64,000 bases of DNA from assembly GCA_019635875.1 (NCBI GenBank), contig JAHBYP010000007.1, positions 186,001-250,000 of the forward strand. The letters are read 5' to 3'. Position 1 is the stretch's first letter. Each line of letters begins with the position of its first letter. The DNA comes from Alphaproteobacteria bacterium. GTDB taxonomy: Bacteria > Pseudomonadota > Alphaproteobacteria > Reyranellales > Reyranellaceae. The notes under the pieces were generated by a model. That model made no database searches. It saw nothing but the letters and a program-made list of their open reading frames with translations, and was not told where the DNA came from. Below, piece after piece: positions 35,498 through 44,677 of this stretch. Position numbers and translations under genes: made by a program.

Positions 35498-37488
35498 CTA
35501 CCACTTCAGCGCCAGCAGCGGCGCGGCGAAGTCGTCGGTCCAGGCGGGGCCGCGGGCCGGCGCCTCGCTCGAGGCGGGCGCGATGCGGGCGTGGGCCAGC
35601 GGCGCGGGCTTGCGCGACAGCAGCACCCATTCGCTGATCGCCGCGCCGCTCACCGGATCGCGGTCGCCGACATAGCGCGCCTGCAGGCCGCGCGCCCTGG
35701 CGAGTGCACCCACCACCGGCGGCAGGACCAGGAACTTGTTGCTGACATGGAAGGCCAGGATGCCCTCAGGCGCGAGGTGACGCAGATAGACGTCGAGCGC
35801 CTCCAGGGTCAGCAGGTGCACCGGGATCGCGTCGCCGGAGAACGCGTCGATCGCCAGCACGTCGTAGCGCTGCGGCGGCTCGCGCTCCAGCACCAGCCTT
35901 GCGTCGCCCAGCACCGTCTCGATGGCGGCCCTGCTGTCGCCGAGATAGGTGAAGTCGCGCCTCGCCATGGCGATCACGGCGGGGTTGATCTCGTAGAAGC
36001 GCATCGTGTCGCCGTCGCGGCCATAGGCTGCGAGCGCGCCGGCGCCCAGCCCGACCACGCCGATGCGCGCGGGACCGTGTTCCATCCGCGCCTCGACGGC
36101 GCGGCCGCCGCCGCCCTCGCGTCGGTAATAGCCGGCGGCCTCGCGGCGGCGCCCGGGGCTCAGGAACTGGCGGCCGTGGATGATGGTGCCGTGCACGATC
36201 TGGCGCTCGCGCCGACCTCGAGCAGGCGCAGCACGCCGTAGAAATTGCGGCTGGAGACCACCGACTCGGCGTGCTCCCTGAAGAACTGGGCGCCGAGAAG
36301 CAGCAGGGGCCCGCCCAGCGCGACGGCGGTGAAGACCGGCGAGGCCGGCCTGCCGGCGCGGATGCGCAGCAGGATCAGGCCGACCAGGGCGGCGAGCGCG
36401 ACGTCGAGCTCGAAGTAGTTGGGCAGCAGCAGCGGTGCTGCGACGCCGACCAGCAGGCCGCCCAGCGCGCCGCCGGCGGCGACGGTGAGATAGAAGCCGG
36501 TGAGATGGCGCGGCGCCGGGCGCATCTGCGCCAGCTCGCCGTGGCAGATCATGCAGCCGACGAAGACCAGGCCGGCCGAGACGACGAGCTGCGCCGGCAG
36601 GCTGTCCTTCAGGCCGGGCACGCCGCGGGCGAGGGCGAAGCAGACGACGACCGCGATGAACAGGATGGCGTAAAGCGGCAGACGATAGGCGCGCTCGCGC
36701 TCGAAGCAGAGGATGAAGCTGACGAGGTAAAGCGCCAGCGGCACGACCCACAGCAGCGGGAACGAGGCGACGTCCTGGGTCAGGTGGTTGGTGACCGCCA
36801 GCAGCAGGACGGAGCCCAGGGCGGCCAGCCCGGTCCACACCAGGTAGTCGCGCGCGCCCGGCGGCGGCGCGCTACTGGTTTTGGTGGCGCCTTTGGCGTC
36901 GGCCGCCGGCAGCCGCGCGTCGAGCGAGGCGGTGACGGCGAGCACGACGGCGAAGACCATGTACAGGCCGGACCAGACCCAGACCTGTCCGGCGGTGGCG
37001 AGCCACGGCTCGAGCAGCACGGGATAGCCGAGCAGCGCCAGCAGCGAGGCGAGGTTGGAGAGCGCGAAGAGCCGATAGGGGCTGACGCCGGGCCTCGCGC
37101 GCGCGAACCAGGCCTGGGCCAGCGGCCCGTTGGCCGCCAGCAGCGCGAAGGGCAGGCCGATGGTGGCGAGCAGGAAGAGCAGGATGCGTGGCGCCGGTGC
37201 GTCCTCGCCCGAGGGCTTCCACGAGGCGTCGGCGGAGATCGGCAGCCACAGCAGGCTGAGCGTCAGCAGTGCCAGGTGCAGCACGGCGCGCGGCCGGGGC
37301 GCGAGATGGCGGATGACGAGATGGGCATAGGCGTAGCCCGCCAGCAGCGCCACCTGGAAGAAGACCATGCACACGGTCCACACCGAGGCGGCGCCGCCGA
37401 ACCACGGCAGCATCTGCCGCGCCACCAGCGGCTGGACGAGGAACAGCAGGAACGAGCCGAGGAAGATCGCGGCGGCGTGCAGCGGCAT
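35498..37488 (-). pseudogene. Fused membrane domain/spermidine synthase-like protein, frameshifted copy
   Basis: The gene reads from 37488 as a multi-helix membrane protein (FLLFLVQPLVARQMLPWFGG near the N terminus) down to SSRNFYGVLRLLEV near 36215. It then continues in another frame as ERQIVHGTIIHGRQF, IGVVGLGAGALAAYGRDGD and LAIDAFSGDAIPVHLLTLEAL to the stop at 35498. The intact paralogue at 30.7-32.8 kb joins the same two segments in one frame (NFYGVLRV through VHGAILHG), so a one-base deletion near 36200-36216 is the simplest explanation. Either the gene is inactive or the assembly has an error in this GC-rich run. Confidence 0.82.
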
Positions 37489-37553
37489 GGTTCGCCGATT
37501 CGTTGGCCGGCGGGAACCGGCTCAGAGGGACGGCGATTCTAGCACGCCTGCCG

Positions 37554-37607
37554 TCCCGAGCGCAGCGAGGGATCCAGAGTAGCCTGGATCCCTCGCTGCG
37601 CTCGGGA
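37554..37607. repeat. Perfect 23-bp inverted repeat (TCCCGAGCGCAGCGAGGGA type)
   Basis: The arms are 37554-37576 and 37585-37607 with an 8-base loop, located just past the cobT stop. This is the same repeat as at 42.8 and 58.2 kb. It may terminate the cobS-cobT transcript. Confidence 0.92.
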
Positions 37608-37613
37608 TGACAC

Positions 37614-39539
37614 TCAGTGCCGGCGCGACCCGGCGGAGATGGCGGCGCTGATCTTGCGGCCGGCGCGGCGCGAGGCGTCGGCGGTGCGCGCGTCGCCTTC
37701 CTCGTCGAACAGCGAGGCGAGCTGCTCCATCATCGTGCCGCCGAGCTGGTCGGCGTCGACGATGGTGACGGCGCGCTTGTAGTAGCGGGTAACGTCGTGG
37801 CCGATGCCGATGGCCACCAGCTCGACCGGCGAGCGCAGCTCGATCCAGTCGATCACGTCGCGCAGGTGGCGTTCGAGATAGTTGCCGGGGTTGACCGACA
37901 GGGTCGAATCGTCGACCGGCGCGCCGTCGGAGATCACCATGAGGATCTTGCGTTCCTCGGTGCGCGGGATCAGGCGGTTGTGCGCCCACAGCAGCGCCTC
38001 GCCGTCGATGTTCTCCTTGAGGATGCCCTCGCGCAGCATCAGGCCGAGGTTCTTGCGCGCGCGGCGCCACGGCGCGTCGGCGCTCTTGTAGACGATGTGG
38101 CGCAGGTCGTTGAGGCGGCCCGGGTTTGCCGGCTTGCCGGCGGCGAGCCACTGCTCGCGGCTCTGGCCGCCCTTCCAGGCGCGCGTCGTGAAGCCCAGCA
38201 GCTCGACCTTCACGCCGCAGCGCTCCAGCGTGCGCGCCAGGATATCGGCGCTCATCGCCGCCACCGTGATCGGCCGTCCCCGCATCGAGCCGGAATTGTC
38301 GATCAGCAGCGACACCACGGTGTCGCGGAAATTGGTGTCCTTCTCCTGCTTGTAGGACAGCGGCTGCGTCGGGTTGGCGACGATGCGCGCCAGCCGCGCG
38401 CCGTCGAGCATGCCCTCGTCGAGGTCGAACTCCCAGGAGCGGTTCTGCTGCGCCATCAGCCGGCGCTGCAGGCGGTTGGCCAGCTTGCCGATCACGCCCT
38501 GCAGGTGCGAGAGCTGCTGGTCGAGGTGCTGGCGCAGGCGCGCCAGCTCATCGGCGTCGCACAGATCGGGCGCATCGACCACCTCGTCGAACTTGTTGGT
38601 GTAGGCGTGGTACTGCTGGCCGTGCGGCTCGTTGCTGAGCGCGCCCGGCGGCAGCCACGGACGCTCGGCGCGGCCCGGCTCGTCCTCGTCGCCCGAGCCC
38701 ATCTGCATCTCGGTCTGCGCCTGGTCGGCGGTGGTCTCCGAGCTGTCGTCCTGGTCCTGGGTGTCGTCGGTCTCCTCGCCGGTGGCGCCGTAGCCGTGCG
38801 TCTCCGAGGAGTCCTGGCCGTCCTCGCCGGTCTCGTTGCTTTCGCCGTCGGGATTCTCGCTCTGGTCCTGGTCCTCGTTGGACTCGTCCTCGAGGTCCAT
38901 CGCGTCGTCGCTCAAGTGCAGGTCGCGGATCAGGCGACGCAGCGCGCGCGAGAAATTGTCCTGGTTGGTCGTGGTCTCGGCCAGGCGCTCGAAATCCTTG
39001 CCGGCGGATTTCTCGATCTCGTCGCGGAACAGCTCGACCATGTCGCGCGCCGCCTCGGGCATCGGCGTGCCCATCAGCTTCTCGCGCACCATCAGGCCGA
39101 CGACCTCGGCGAAAGGCGCGTCGTCCTTCGAGCGCACGCGGCGATAGCCGCGCTGCTCGCAGCGCTCGGTCCACAGCTGGTCGAGGTTCTGCGCCACGCC
39201 GGGCATCTTGCGCGCGCCCAGCGATTCGACGCGCACCTGCTCGACCACGTCGTAGACGGCGCGCGCCGCCTCGCCACTGGGCATGCGGCGCAGATGCAGC
39301 TTGCGATCGTGATGGCGCATCTTCAGCGCCATCGAATCGGCCTCGCCACGGGCGCGCGCCACATCCTCGGCCGGCAGGTCGCGCGCCGGCACGGTGATGC
39401 GCGCCTCGTTGCCCATGGCGGTGCCGCCGTCGGGCACGAAAGTGACGTTGACGTCCTTGCGCGAGATGGCGCGCATGGTCGCCGACGTCAGCCGCCGGAA
39501 TTCCTCGATCGGGGTCGAGTCTTTGCTGGTTGTCGCCAC
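37614..39539 (-). CDS. cobT: Cobaltochelatase subunit CobT
   Basis: This 641-residue protein has an N-terminal helical part (~1-210), a long acidic Asp/Glu/Ser linker (~211-287), and a C-terminal von Willebrand A domain with the MIDAS motif DNSGS (414-418). CobT with CobS (an AAA+ ATPase) and CobN forms the aerobic-pathway chelatase that inserts cobalt into hydrogenobyrinic acid a,c-diamide for cobalamin. cobS lies 16 bases upstream on the same strand. CobN is not in the window. The product supplies B12 for enzymes such as the mutase encoded at 20-22 kb. Confidence 0.95.
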   Translation of the reverse strand: MATTSKDSTPIEEFRRLTSATMRAISRKDVNVTFVPDGGTAMGNEARITVPARDLPAEDVARARGEADSMALKMRHHDRKLHLRRMPSGEAARAVYDVVEQVRVESLGARKMPGVAQNLDQLWTERCEQRGYRRVRSKDDAPFAEVVGLMVREKLMGTPMPEAARDMVELFRDEIEKSAGKDFERLAETTTNQDNFSRALRRLIRDLHLSDDAMDLEDESNEDQDQSENPDGESNETGEDGQDSSETHGYGATGEETDDTQDQDDSSETTADQAQTEMQMGSGDEDEPGRAERPWLPPGALSNEPHGQQYHAYTNKFDEVVDAPDLCDADELARLRQHLDQQLSHLQGVIGKLANRLQRRLMAQQNRSWEFDLDEGMLDGARLARIVANPTQPLSYKQEKDTNFRDTVVSLLIDNSGSMRGRPITVAAMSADILARTLERCGVKVELLGFTTRAWKGGQSREQWLAAGKPANPGRLNDLRHIVYKSADAPWRRARKNLGLMLREGILKENIDGEALLWAHNRLIPRTEERKILMVISDGAPVDDSTLSVNPGNYLERHLRDVIDWIELRSPVELVAIGIGHDVTRYYKRAVTIVDADQLGGTMMEQLASLFDEEGDARTADASRRAGRKISAAISAGSRRH

Positions 39540-39555
39540 GACGCGCTCCCGCGCC

Positions 39556-40536
39556 TCAGTGCAGCTTGGCCTTGCCGTGGCCGGTCGGCAGCTCCTTGCC
39601 GAAGCAGCGCTGGTAGTACTCGGCGACGGTGGTGCGCTCGACCTCGTCGCACTTGTTGAGGAAGGTCAGCTTGAAGGCGAAGCCGATGTCGCCGAAAATC
39701 TCGGCGTTCTGCGCCCAGGTGATCACCGTGCGCGGCGACATCACGGTCGAGATGTCGCCGGCAATGAAGCCCGCGCGCGTCAGGTCGGCCAGCGCCACCA
39801 TGTTGTTGACGGTCTTGCGGCCGGCATCGGTGTCGTAGGTCTTCGACTTGGCGAGCACGATGCCGACTTCCTGGTCGTGCGGCAGGTAGTTCAGGGTCGT
39901 GACGATCGACCAACGGTCCATCTGGCCCTGGTTGATCTGCTGCGTGCCGTGATAGAGGCCGGTCGTGTCGCCCAGGCCGACGGTGTTGGCCGTCGAGAAC
40001 AGCCGGAACGAGGGGTGCGGGCGGATCACCTTGTTCTGGTCGAGCAGGGTGAGCTTGCCCTCGACCTCCAGCACGCGCTGGATCACGAACATCACGTCGG
40101 CGCGGCCGGCGTCGTACTCGTCGAACACCAGGGCGGTCGGCGACTGCAGCGCGTAGGGCAGGATGCCCTCGCGGTACTCGGTCACCTGCTTGCCGTCCTT
40201 CAGGACGATGGCGTCCTTGCCGATCAGGTCGATACGGCTGATGTGGCTGTCGAGGTTGACGCGGATGCACGGCCAGTTCAGCCGCGCCGCGACCTGCTCG
40301 ATATGCGTCGACTTGCCGGTGCCGTGATAGCCCTGGATCATCACACGTCGGTTGTGGGCGAAGCCGGCCAGGATCGCGAGCGTCGTGTCGTGGTCGAACA
40401 GGTAGTCGGGATCGAGCACCGGAACGTGCTCGGTCGGCGTCTTGAAGGCGGGGGCCTTCATGTCGCTGTCGATGCCGAACGCCTCGCGAACGGAAACGGT
40501 GGTATCGGGTACTTGCTGGCCGGAAGCGGACGTCAT
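39556..40536 (-). CDS. cobS: Cobaltochelatase AAA+ subunit CobS
   Basis: The 326-residue AAA+ ATPase has Walker [10 protein letters not shown] (69-77), Walker [11 protein letters not shown], and sensor region [11 protein letters not shown]. It is a MoxR-like ATPase that powers cobalt insertion together with CobT and CobN. The N terminus matches the family ([15 protein letters not shown]). The ATG at 40536 lacks a strong Shine-Dalgarno sequence; a start 25 codons upstream runs into the leader hairpin and is less likely. Confidence 0.95.
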   Translation of the reverse strand: MTSASGQQVPDTTVSVREAFGIDSDMKAPAFKTPTEHVPVLDPDYLFDHDTTLAILAGFAHNRRVMIQGYHGTGKSTHIEQVAARLNWPCIRVNLDSHISRIDLIGKDAIVLKDGKQVTEYREGILPYALQSPTALVFDEYDAGRADVMFVIQRVLEVEGKLTLLDQNKVIRPHPSFRLFSTANTVGLGDTTGLYHGTQQINQGQMDRWSIVTTLNYLPHDQEVGIVLAKSKTYDTDAGRKTVNNMVALADLTRAGFIAGDISTVMSPRTVITWAQNAEIFGDIGFAFKLTFLNKCDEVERTTVAEYYQRCFGKELPTGHGKAKLH

Positions 40537-40557
40537 CACAAAATCCAAACGTGGAAA

Positions 40558-40576
40558 CCCCGGCGGGACGCCGGGG
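40558..40576. other. GC hairpin in the cobS leader
   Basis: A perfect 8-bp stem (CCCCGGCG / CGCCGGGG, loop GGA) lies 22 bases before cobS. The 283-base gap between cobS and the next gene shows no B12-box or other cobalamin riboswitch core that I can recognise. The hairpin's role is unknown. Confidence 0.4.
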
Positions 40577-40819
40577 GAGCGGAGGATGGCAGGGCGGCTA
40601 CAGCGCTGCAAGCGCGCAATCGTCGCGATATTCCGCTTGCTGGCATGCCCTTCCGAGGGGGCAATTCCCCAGCCCGATCAAGCCCTTGCCCCGTTGCTGC
40701 AGCGCGATGCGGACAATTCCTGACGGCGTTACACACGAGACATGAAAGGCACGCCCGCGAGATGGGAACGTGACACGGCCGGCGCAAGGTGGCGACAGGT
40801 GCAAAAGGGAGATCACGCC

Positions 40820-41512
40820 ATGCAAATCGTCGCCATGGGCGCCCGGGACTTCTCCGGGATCGACGGCCTTCAGGATCCGGTGCGCTCGTCCGTCGAGCGC
40901 TCGACCCGCGGGCCGCGGCGCAAGCTGGTGGAGCGCTGCACCAATCTGCTGTCGGCGGGCATCGCCCGGGCGCCTTCGTACGAGCGCAACTGGATGCTGG
41001 CCCGCTCGTTCCCACAGGACGGCCCGGCCTTCGCCAGCGGTCAGATCGCCGAAGCGGTTGCCAACTGGTTGTGCACCGGCCGGGTCATGCCGGCGGCGAC
41101 AAGCGGCCTCAGCCGCTATCAGCTCGGCCAGAAGCGCGGCGCGCACGGGGTCTACGAGACCTACACGCTGGCCACGTTGCTGCGCGACGCCTGGCGCAAC
41201 TATCCGGAGCTGCAGCCCATCCTGGTCGAGGGCTCGCCGGATGCGCCGAATGCCAAGACCGTGCGCGAGCTCAGCCCCGTGCGACGCACCCACCACTTCG
41301 TCATGCTGCGCATGGGCGGTCGCCTGTACGTCGTCGATGGCGTTCGCGGCATGGTCTTCGACAGTCTGCGCACCTATCTCGGCGCCGTCATGCTGGCCGG
41401 CCACTGGGGCGAGTCGAGCGTGCGCATGAAGTGGTTCCGCATCTTCGAGGGCGGCCGCGAGGTCGATCGCAGCATCGTCGCCGAGGACAGCTGGGAAACG
41501 CCGGTCATGTGA
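40820..41512 (+). CDS. Hypothetical protein
   Basis: I do not recognise this 230-residue protein. It is soluble, without signal peptide or membrane segments. Visible pieces are a basic N-terminal stretch (RSTRGPRRKLVERCTNLL), a middle ATLLRDAWRNYPELQPILVE and a beta-rich end (RTHHFVMLRMGGRLYVVDGVRG, then MKWFRIFEGGREVD). The ATG at 40820 has AAGGGAG eight bases upstream, which is better than an ATG at 40742. It is divergent from cobS and followed 128 bases later by the AI-2E family gene. Confidence 0.65.
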   Translation: MQIVAMGARDFSGIDGLQDPVRSSVERSTRGPRRKLVERCTNLLSAGIARAPSYERNWMLARSFPQDGPAFASGQIAEAVANWLCTGRVMPAATSGLSRYQLGQKRGAHGVYETYTLATLLRDAWRNYPELQPILVEGSPDAPNAKTVRELSPVRRTHHFVMLRMGGRLYVVDGVRGMVFDSLRTYLGAVMLAGHWGESSVRMKWFRIFEGGREVDRSIVAEDSWETPVM

Positions 41513-41640
41513 GCGGGCGCGCCGCCGCCCCAACGACGTCGACGGCGGGCCGATGTCCGGATTGTGGCCGCTGAACCTTTGGCCGCGCCGGGCGTTGTCT
41601 GGGGGGTCGCGATGCCCGCGTCCCGTCACCGGACTGCCTG

Positions 41641-42813
41641 ATGCGCTCGACGTTCCTTTCGTCGGCCTTCGTGCCGCTGGCGGCTTTCCTCATCTGCGGC
41701 GCGCTGGTCATCGCCGGCCTGGTTTACGGCGCCGATCTGCTGGTGCCGCTGGCGGCGGCCGGGCTGCTGGCCGCCACCCTGGCGCCGCTGGTGCAACGGC
41801 TGAAGCACGCCGGCGTGCCGCGCGTGGCCACCGTGGTCCTCTGTGTCAGCCTGCTGGTGAGCGGCTTCACCTTCGTCGCCGCGGTGATCGGCACCCAGGT
41901 CGCCGATCTCGCGCGCGACCTGCCGAAATACGAATTCTCCATGCGCGTGAAGCTGCGCGCCATCGCCCGCGACCTGCCCGAGGAGGGTGTGATCGGCCAG
42001 GCCGCCGCCACCCTGCAGCGCCTGGGCCGCGACCTGGAGAAGAGCGCCGCGCCGGCGCCCAGGCCGCCCGACGGCGGCGCGCCGCCGGTCGCGGTGCAGG
42101 TGCAGGCGCCGCCGCTGACGCCGGGCGAGATCGCCGGCGGCATCATCGGCCGCATCGCCCATCCGGCGATCAGCCTGGGCCTGGCCGTGCTGCTGCTGGT
42201 CTTCCTGCTGCTCGAGCACGAGCAATTCGCCCACCGCCTGTCGCGCTCCTTCGGCGAGAGCCGCATGGAGCACGTACGCGCCGCCTTCGACGACATCGTG
42301 CTCAATATCGGCCGCTACCTGCAGGCCATGCTGGCGCTCAACACCACCTTCGGCGTCGTCATCGGGCTGGGCCTGTTCGCGCTGGGCGTGCCCAACGCGC
42401 TGCTCTGGGGCCTGGTCGGCGCCGTGCTGCGCCTGGTGCCCTATGCCGGCGTGCCGCTGGCCTCGATCGGCCCGCTTCTCGTGGCCATCGCCGTGGGCGA
42501 TGGCTGGCTGGTACCGATCCTCGTGCTGGTGCTGTTCCTCGGGCTGGAGCTGGTGATCGGCAACCTCGTCGAGCCGATCCTCTACGGCAGCCGCGCCGGG
42601 CTGTCGCCGCTGGTGCTGCTGCTCGCCGCCGCCTTCTGGGGCGCGGTGTGGGGCGGCATCGGCCTGATGCTGAGCACGCCGCTCACCGTCTGCCTCGCCG
42701 TGCTCGGCCGCCACGTGCCGCAGCTGCGCTTCGTCTCCGAGCTGGTCGGCGCCGAGCCCAAGTTCAACCCGCAATACGACCGCCTGCGCCGCAAGCGTGT
42801 CGCCAAGGCATAG
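41641..42813 (+). CDS. AI-2E family transporter (PerM/TqsA-like)
   Basis: This 390-residue membrane protein has about eight helices: two near the N terminus, a long soluble loop (~80-165, with a Pro/Ala-rich piece), then a cluster from ~170 on. Family-like segments are LVYGADLLVPLAAAGLLAATLAPLV, FGVVIGLGLFALGVPNALLWGLVGAVLRLVPYAG and NLVEPILYGSRAGLSPLVLLLAAAFWG. Members include AI-2 exporters, Na/H antiporters and permeases of unknown substrate. ATG 41641 opens directly with hydrophobic sequence. Inner-membrane location is certain; the substrate is not. Confidence 0.88.
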   Translation: MRSTFLSSAFVPLAAFLICGALVIAGLVYGADLLVPLAAAGLLAATLAPLVQRLKHAGVPRVATVVLCVSLLVSGFTFVAAVIGTQVADLARDLPKYEFSMRVKLRAIARDLPEEGVIGQAAATLQRLGRDLEKSAAPAPRPPDGGAPPVAVQVQAPPLTPGEIAGGIIGRIAHPAISLGLAVLLLVFLLLEHEQFAHRLSRSFGESRMEHVRAAFDDIVLNIGRYLQAMLALNTTFGVVIGLGLFALGVPNALLWGLVGAVLRLVPYAGVPLASIGPLLVAIAVGDGWLVPILVLVLFLGLELVIGNLVEPILYGSRAGLSPLVLLLAAAFWGAVWGGIGLMLSTPLTVCLAVLGRHVPQLRFVSELVGAEPKFNPQYDRLRRKRVAKA

Positions 42814-42828
42814 GCCGATCCGATCCAA

Positions 42829-42895
42829 CTGTCATCCCGAGCGCAGCGAGGGATCTACGGTTGGCCTGGATCCCTCGCTGCGCTCGGGATGACAG
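42829..42895. repeat. Perfect 27-bp inverted repeat (CTGTCATCCCGAGCGCAGCG type)
   Basis: The arms are 42829-42855 and 42869-42895 with a 13-base loop. They are identical to the arms of the 58.2 kb copy. The element is followed by AGAGTGAT, which is shared with the partial copy near 47.5 kb. Confidence 0.93.
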
Positions 42896-42998
42896 AGTGA
42901 TCGCTACGCCCAGGGTGACGGGCGAATCTGATTCCGCGCGCGTCGCCCTAGCTTTGCGATAGAGTGGGCACCGCGTTCCACCACCTCCATGGTTGCCC

Positions 42999-43556
42999 GT
43001 GTCGTCCCCCGTGTCGTCCGACGATGTACTCGACCCGCGTTTCTGGTCCCGGCCGACAGCCAATCGCCATGGCGACATCGACGTCGACGACATCTATGTC
43101 GCCGTCGGCCGCGCGCTCAGCGAATGGTCGATGGTCGAGATCGCGCTCGGTCGGCTCTACGCCGCGCTCGACGGCGCCGCGCCGCACACCGCCTGGAGCG
43201 TCTACGCCTCGGACCGCGATCCGCGCGCGCGCCACGCCCGGCTGGGCGCGGCGGCGCAGATGCGCTTCGCCGACGGCGAGAGCGAGGACAGCGCGACCTG
43301 TCGCCGCCTGATCGAGGCCTGCGGCCACGCCGCCCAGCGCCGCGACGACGTGGTGCACGGCATCGCCGTGCTGTTCCGCCCCGGCGCGCTTGACGGCAGC
43401 TACCTGGTGCCGACCGGCTTCACCGCCGGCGACTCCAACGTGCCGGAATACGCCTACACCGCGGCGCAGATCACCACCCTGCGCGGCCGGTTCGCGCGGC
43501 TGCAGGACGAGATCAACGTGCTGATCCTGCGGCTGCAGGTGGCGGGCGGAAGCTGA
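42999..43556 (+). CDS. Hypothetical protein with HEPN-like Rx4H motif
   Basis: This is a roughly 185-residue, mostly helical soluble protein with no assigned family. It contains SEWSMVEIALGRLYAAL and CGHAAQRRDDVVHGIAV; the latter has an R-x4-H arrangement followed by Gly, as in some HEPN-fold RNases. The start is uncertain: GTG 42999, GTG 43011 and TTG 42993 are all in frame and none has a clear ribosome binding site. A partly overlapping ATG frame from 42989 shows no protein-like composition. It is a single gene ending at a convergent hairpin before accA. Confidence 0.6.
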   Translation: MSSPVSSDDVLDPRFWSRPTANRHGDIDVDDIYVAVGRALSEWSMVEIALGRLYAALDGAAPHTAWSVYASDRDPRARHARLGAAAQMRFADGESEDSATCRRLIEACGHAAQRRDDVVHGIAVLFRPGALDGSYLVPTGFTAGDSNVPEYAYTAAQITTLRGRFARLQDEINVLILRLQVAGGS

Positions 43557-43601
43557 GGCTCCCGGGCGCGCACCGTCCAGGCAGCGGCTTTCAGCGCGTT
43601 T

Positions 43602-43654
43602 GGGCCGCGTCGCTCCAGCGACGCATCATGAGCGCCGCTGGAGCGGCGCGGCCC
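43602..43654. terminator. Convergent hairpin before accA end
   Basis: Nineteen-base arms (GGGCCGCGTCGCTCCAGCG and its near-complement at 43636-43654, one mismatch) with a 15-base loop lie between convergent genes. A bidirectional terminator is likely. Confidence 0.6.
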
Positions 43655-43680
43655 GAAGACAGCCCACAAATGATGTGCGA

Positions 43681-44640
43681 CTACAACCCGATCTGGCCCA
43701 TCGCCAGGAACTTGTCCCGCCGCGCGCGGCGCACGGTGTCGCCGTCGAGCGATTCGAGGTCGGCGAGGTGGCGTGCGATGGCGTCGCCGGCGGCCTTGAC
43801 CGCGGCTTCGGGGTCGCGGTGCGCACCGCCGACGGGCTCGGGCACGATCTCGTCGCAGACCGCGAGCTTTTTCAGGTCGTCCGACGTCATGCGCATCGCC
43901 TCGGCGGCTTCCTGCGCCTTGTCGGCCGAGCGCCACAGGATCGAAGCGCAGCCCTCGGGGGTGATCACCGAATAGACCGCGTGCTCCATCATCAGCACGC
44001 GGTTGGCGGCGGCGATGGCGATGGCGCCGCCCGAGCCGCCTTCGCCGATCACCAGGCTCACCAGGGGCACGCGCAGATCGAGGCAGACCTCGATCGAGCG
44101 GGCGATCGCCTCGCCCTGGCCGCGCTCCTCGGCGTCGATGCCGGGATAGGCGCCGGCGGTGTCGACGAAGGTCACCACCGGCAGGCCGAAGCGGTCGGCC
44201 AGCTGCATCAGGCGCTGCGCCTTGCGGTAGCCCTCTGGCTTCACCATGCCGAAATTGTGCTTCACCCGCGATTCGGTGTCGTCGCCCTTCTCCTGGCCGA
44301 TGATCACCGCCGGGCGGCCGGCGATGCGGCCCAGCCCGCCCATGATCGCAGCGTCCTCGGCGTAGCCGCGATCGCCGGCCAGCGGCGTGAACTCCTCGAC
44401 CAGGCCGGCGATGTAGTGCGTGGCGTGCGGCCGCTCGGGGTGGCGCGCCACCTGCACGCGCTGCCAGGCGGTGAGCTTGGCGTAGGTGGCGCGGATCTGG
44501 CGGTCGACCTTGGCCTGCAGCTTGCTGACCTCGTCGGCGATGTCGATGCCCTCGGACTCGCCGCTGCCCTGATGCCTCAGCTCGGCGATCTTGCCTTCAA
44601 GGTCAGCGATGGGCTTCTCGAAGTCGAGATAGGTCGGCAT
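43681..44640 (-). CDS. accA: Acetyl-CoA carboxylase carboxyltransferase subunit alpha
   Basis: This 319-residue protein has the full AccA layout: an N-terminal helical region (FEKPIADLEGKIAELRH), HPERPHATHYI, and FGMVKPEGYRKAQRLM. The carboxyltransferase core follows with FVDTAGAYPGIDAEERGQ, LVIGEGGSGGAIAI and MMEHAVYSVITPEGCASILW. With AccD it transfers the carboxyl group from biotin to acetyl-CoA, giving malonyl-CoA for fatty acid synthesis. The start ATG at 44640 lies 37 bases after the lyase-like gene on the same strand. Confidence 0.97.
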   Translation of the reverse strand: MPTYLDFEKPIADLEGKIAELRHQGSGESEGIDIADEVSKLQAKVDRQIRATYAKLTAWQRVQVARHPERPHATHYIAGLVEEFTPLAGDRGYAEDAAIMGGLGRIAGRPAVIIGQEKGDDTESRVKHNFGMVKPEGYRKAQRLMQLADRFGLPVVTFVDTAGAYPGIDAEERGQGEAIARSIEVCLDLRVPLVSLVIGEGGSGGAIAIAAANRVLMMEHAVYSVITPEGCASILWRSADKAQEAAEAMRMTSDDLKKLAVCDEIVPEPVGGAHRDPEAAVKAAGDAIARHLADLESLDGDTVRRARRDKFLAMGQIGL

Positions 44641-44677
44641 ACGGCGCTTCTACTCCCGGGATGGCCCGACGCTGGCC

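Noticed and set aside
40537-40819. Cobalamin riboswitch before cobS
   Set aside because: No B12-box core or multi-stem layout is visible; only one short GC hairpin is present.
42989-43393. ATG-started frame overlapping the HEPN-like gene
   Set aside because: Its product is Arg/Ala-rich without order, whereas the alternative frame has normal helical protein composition.
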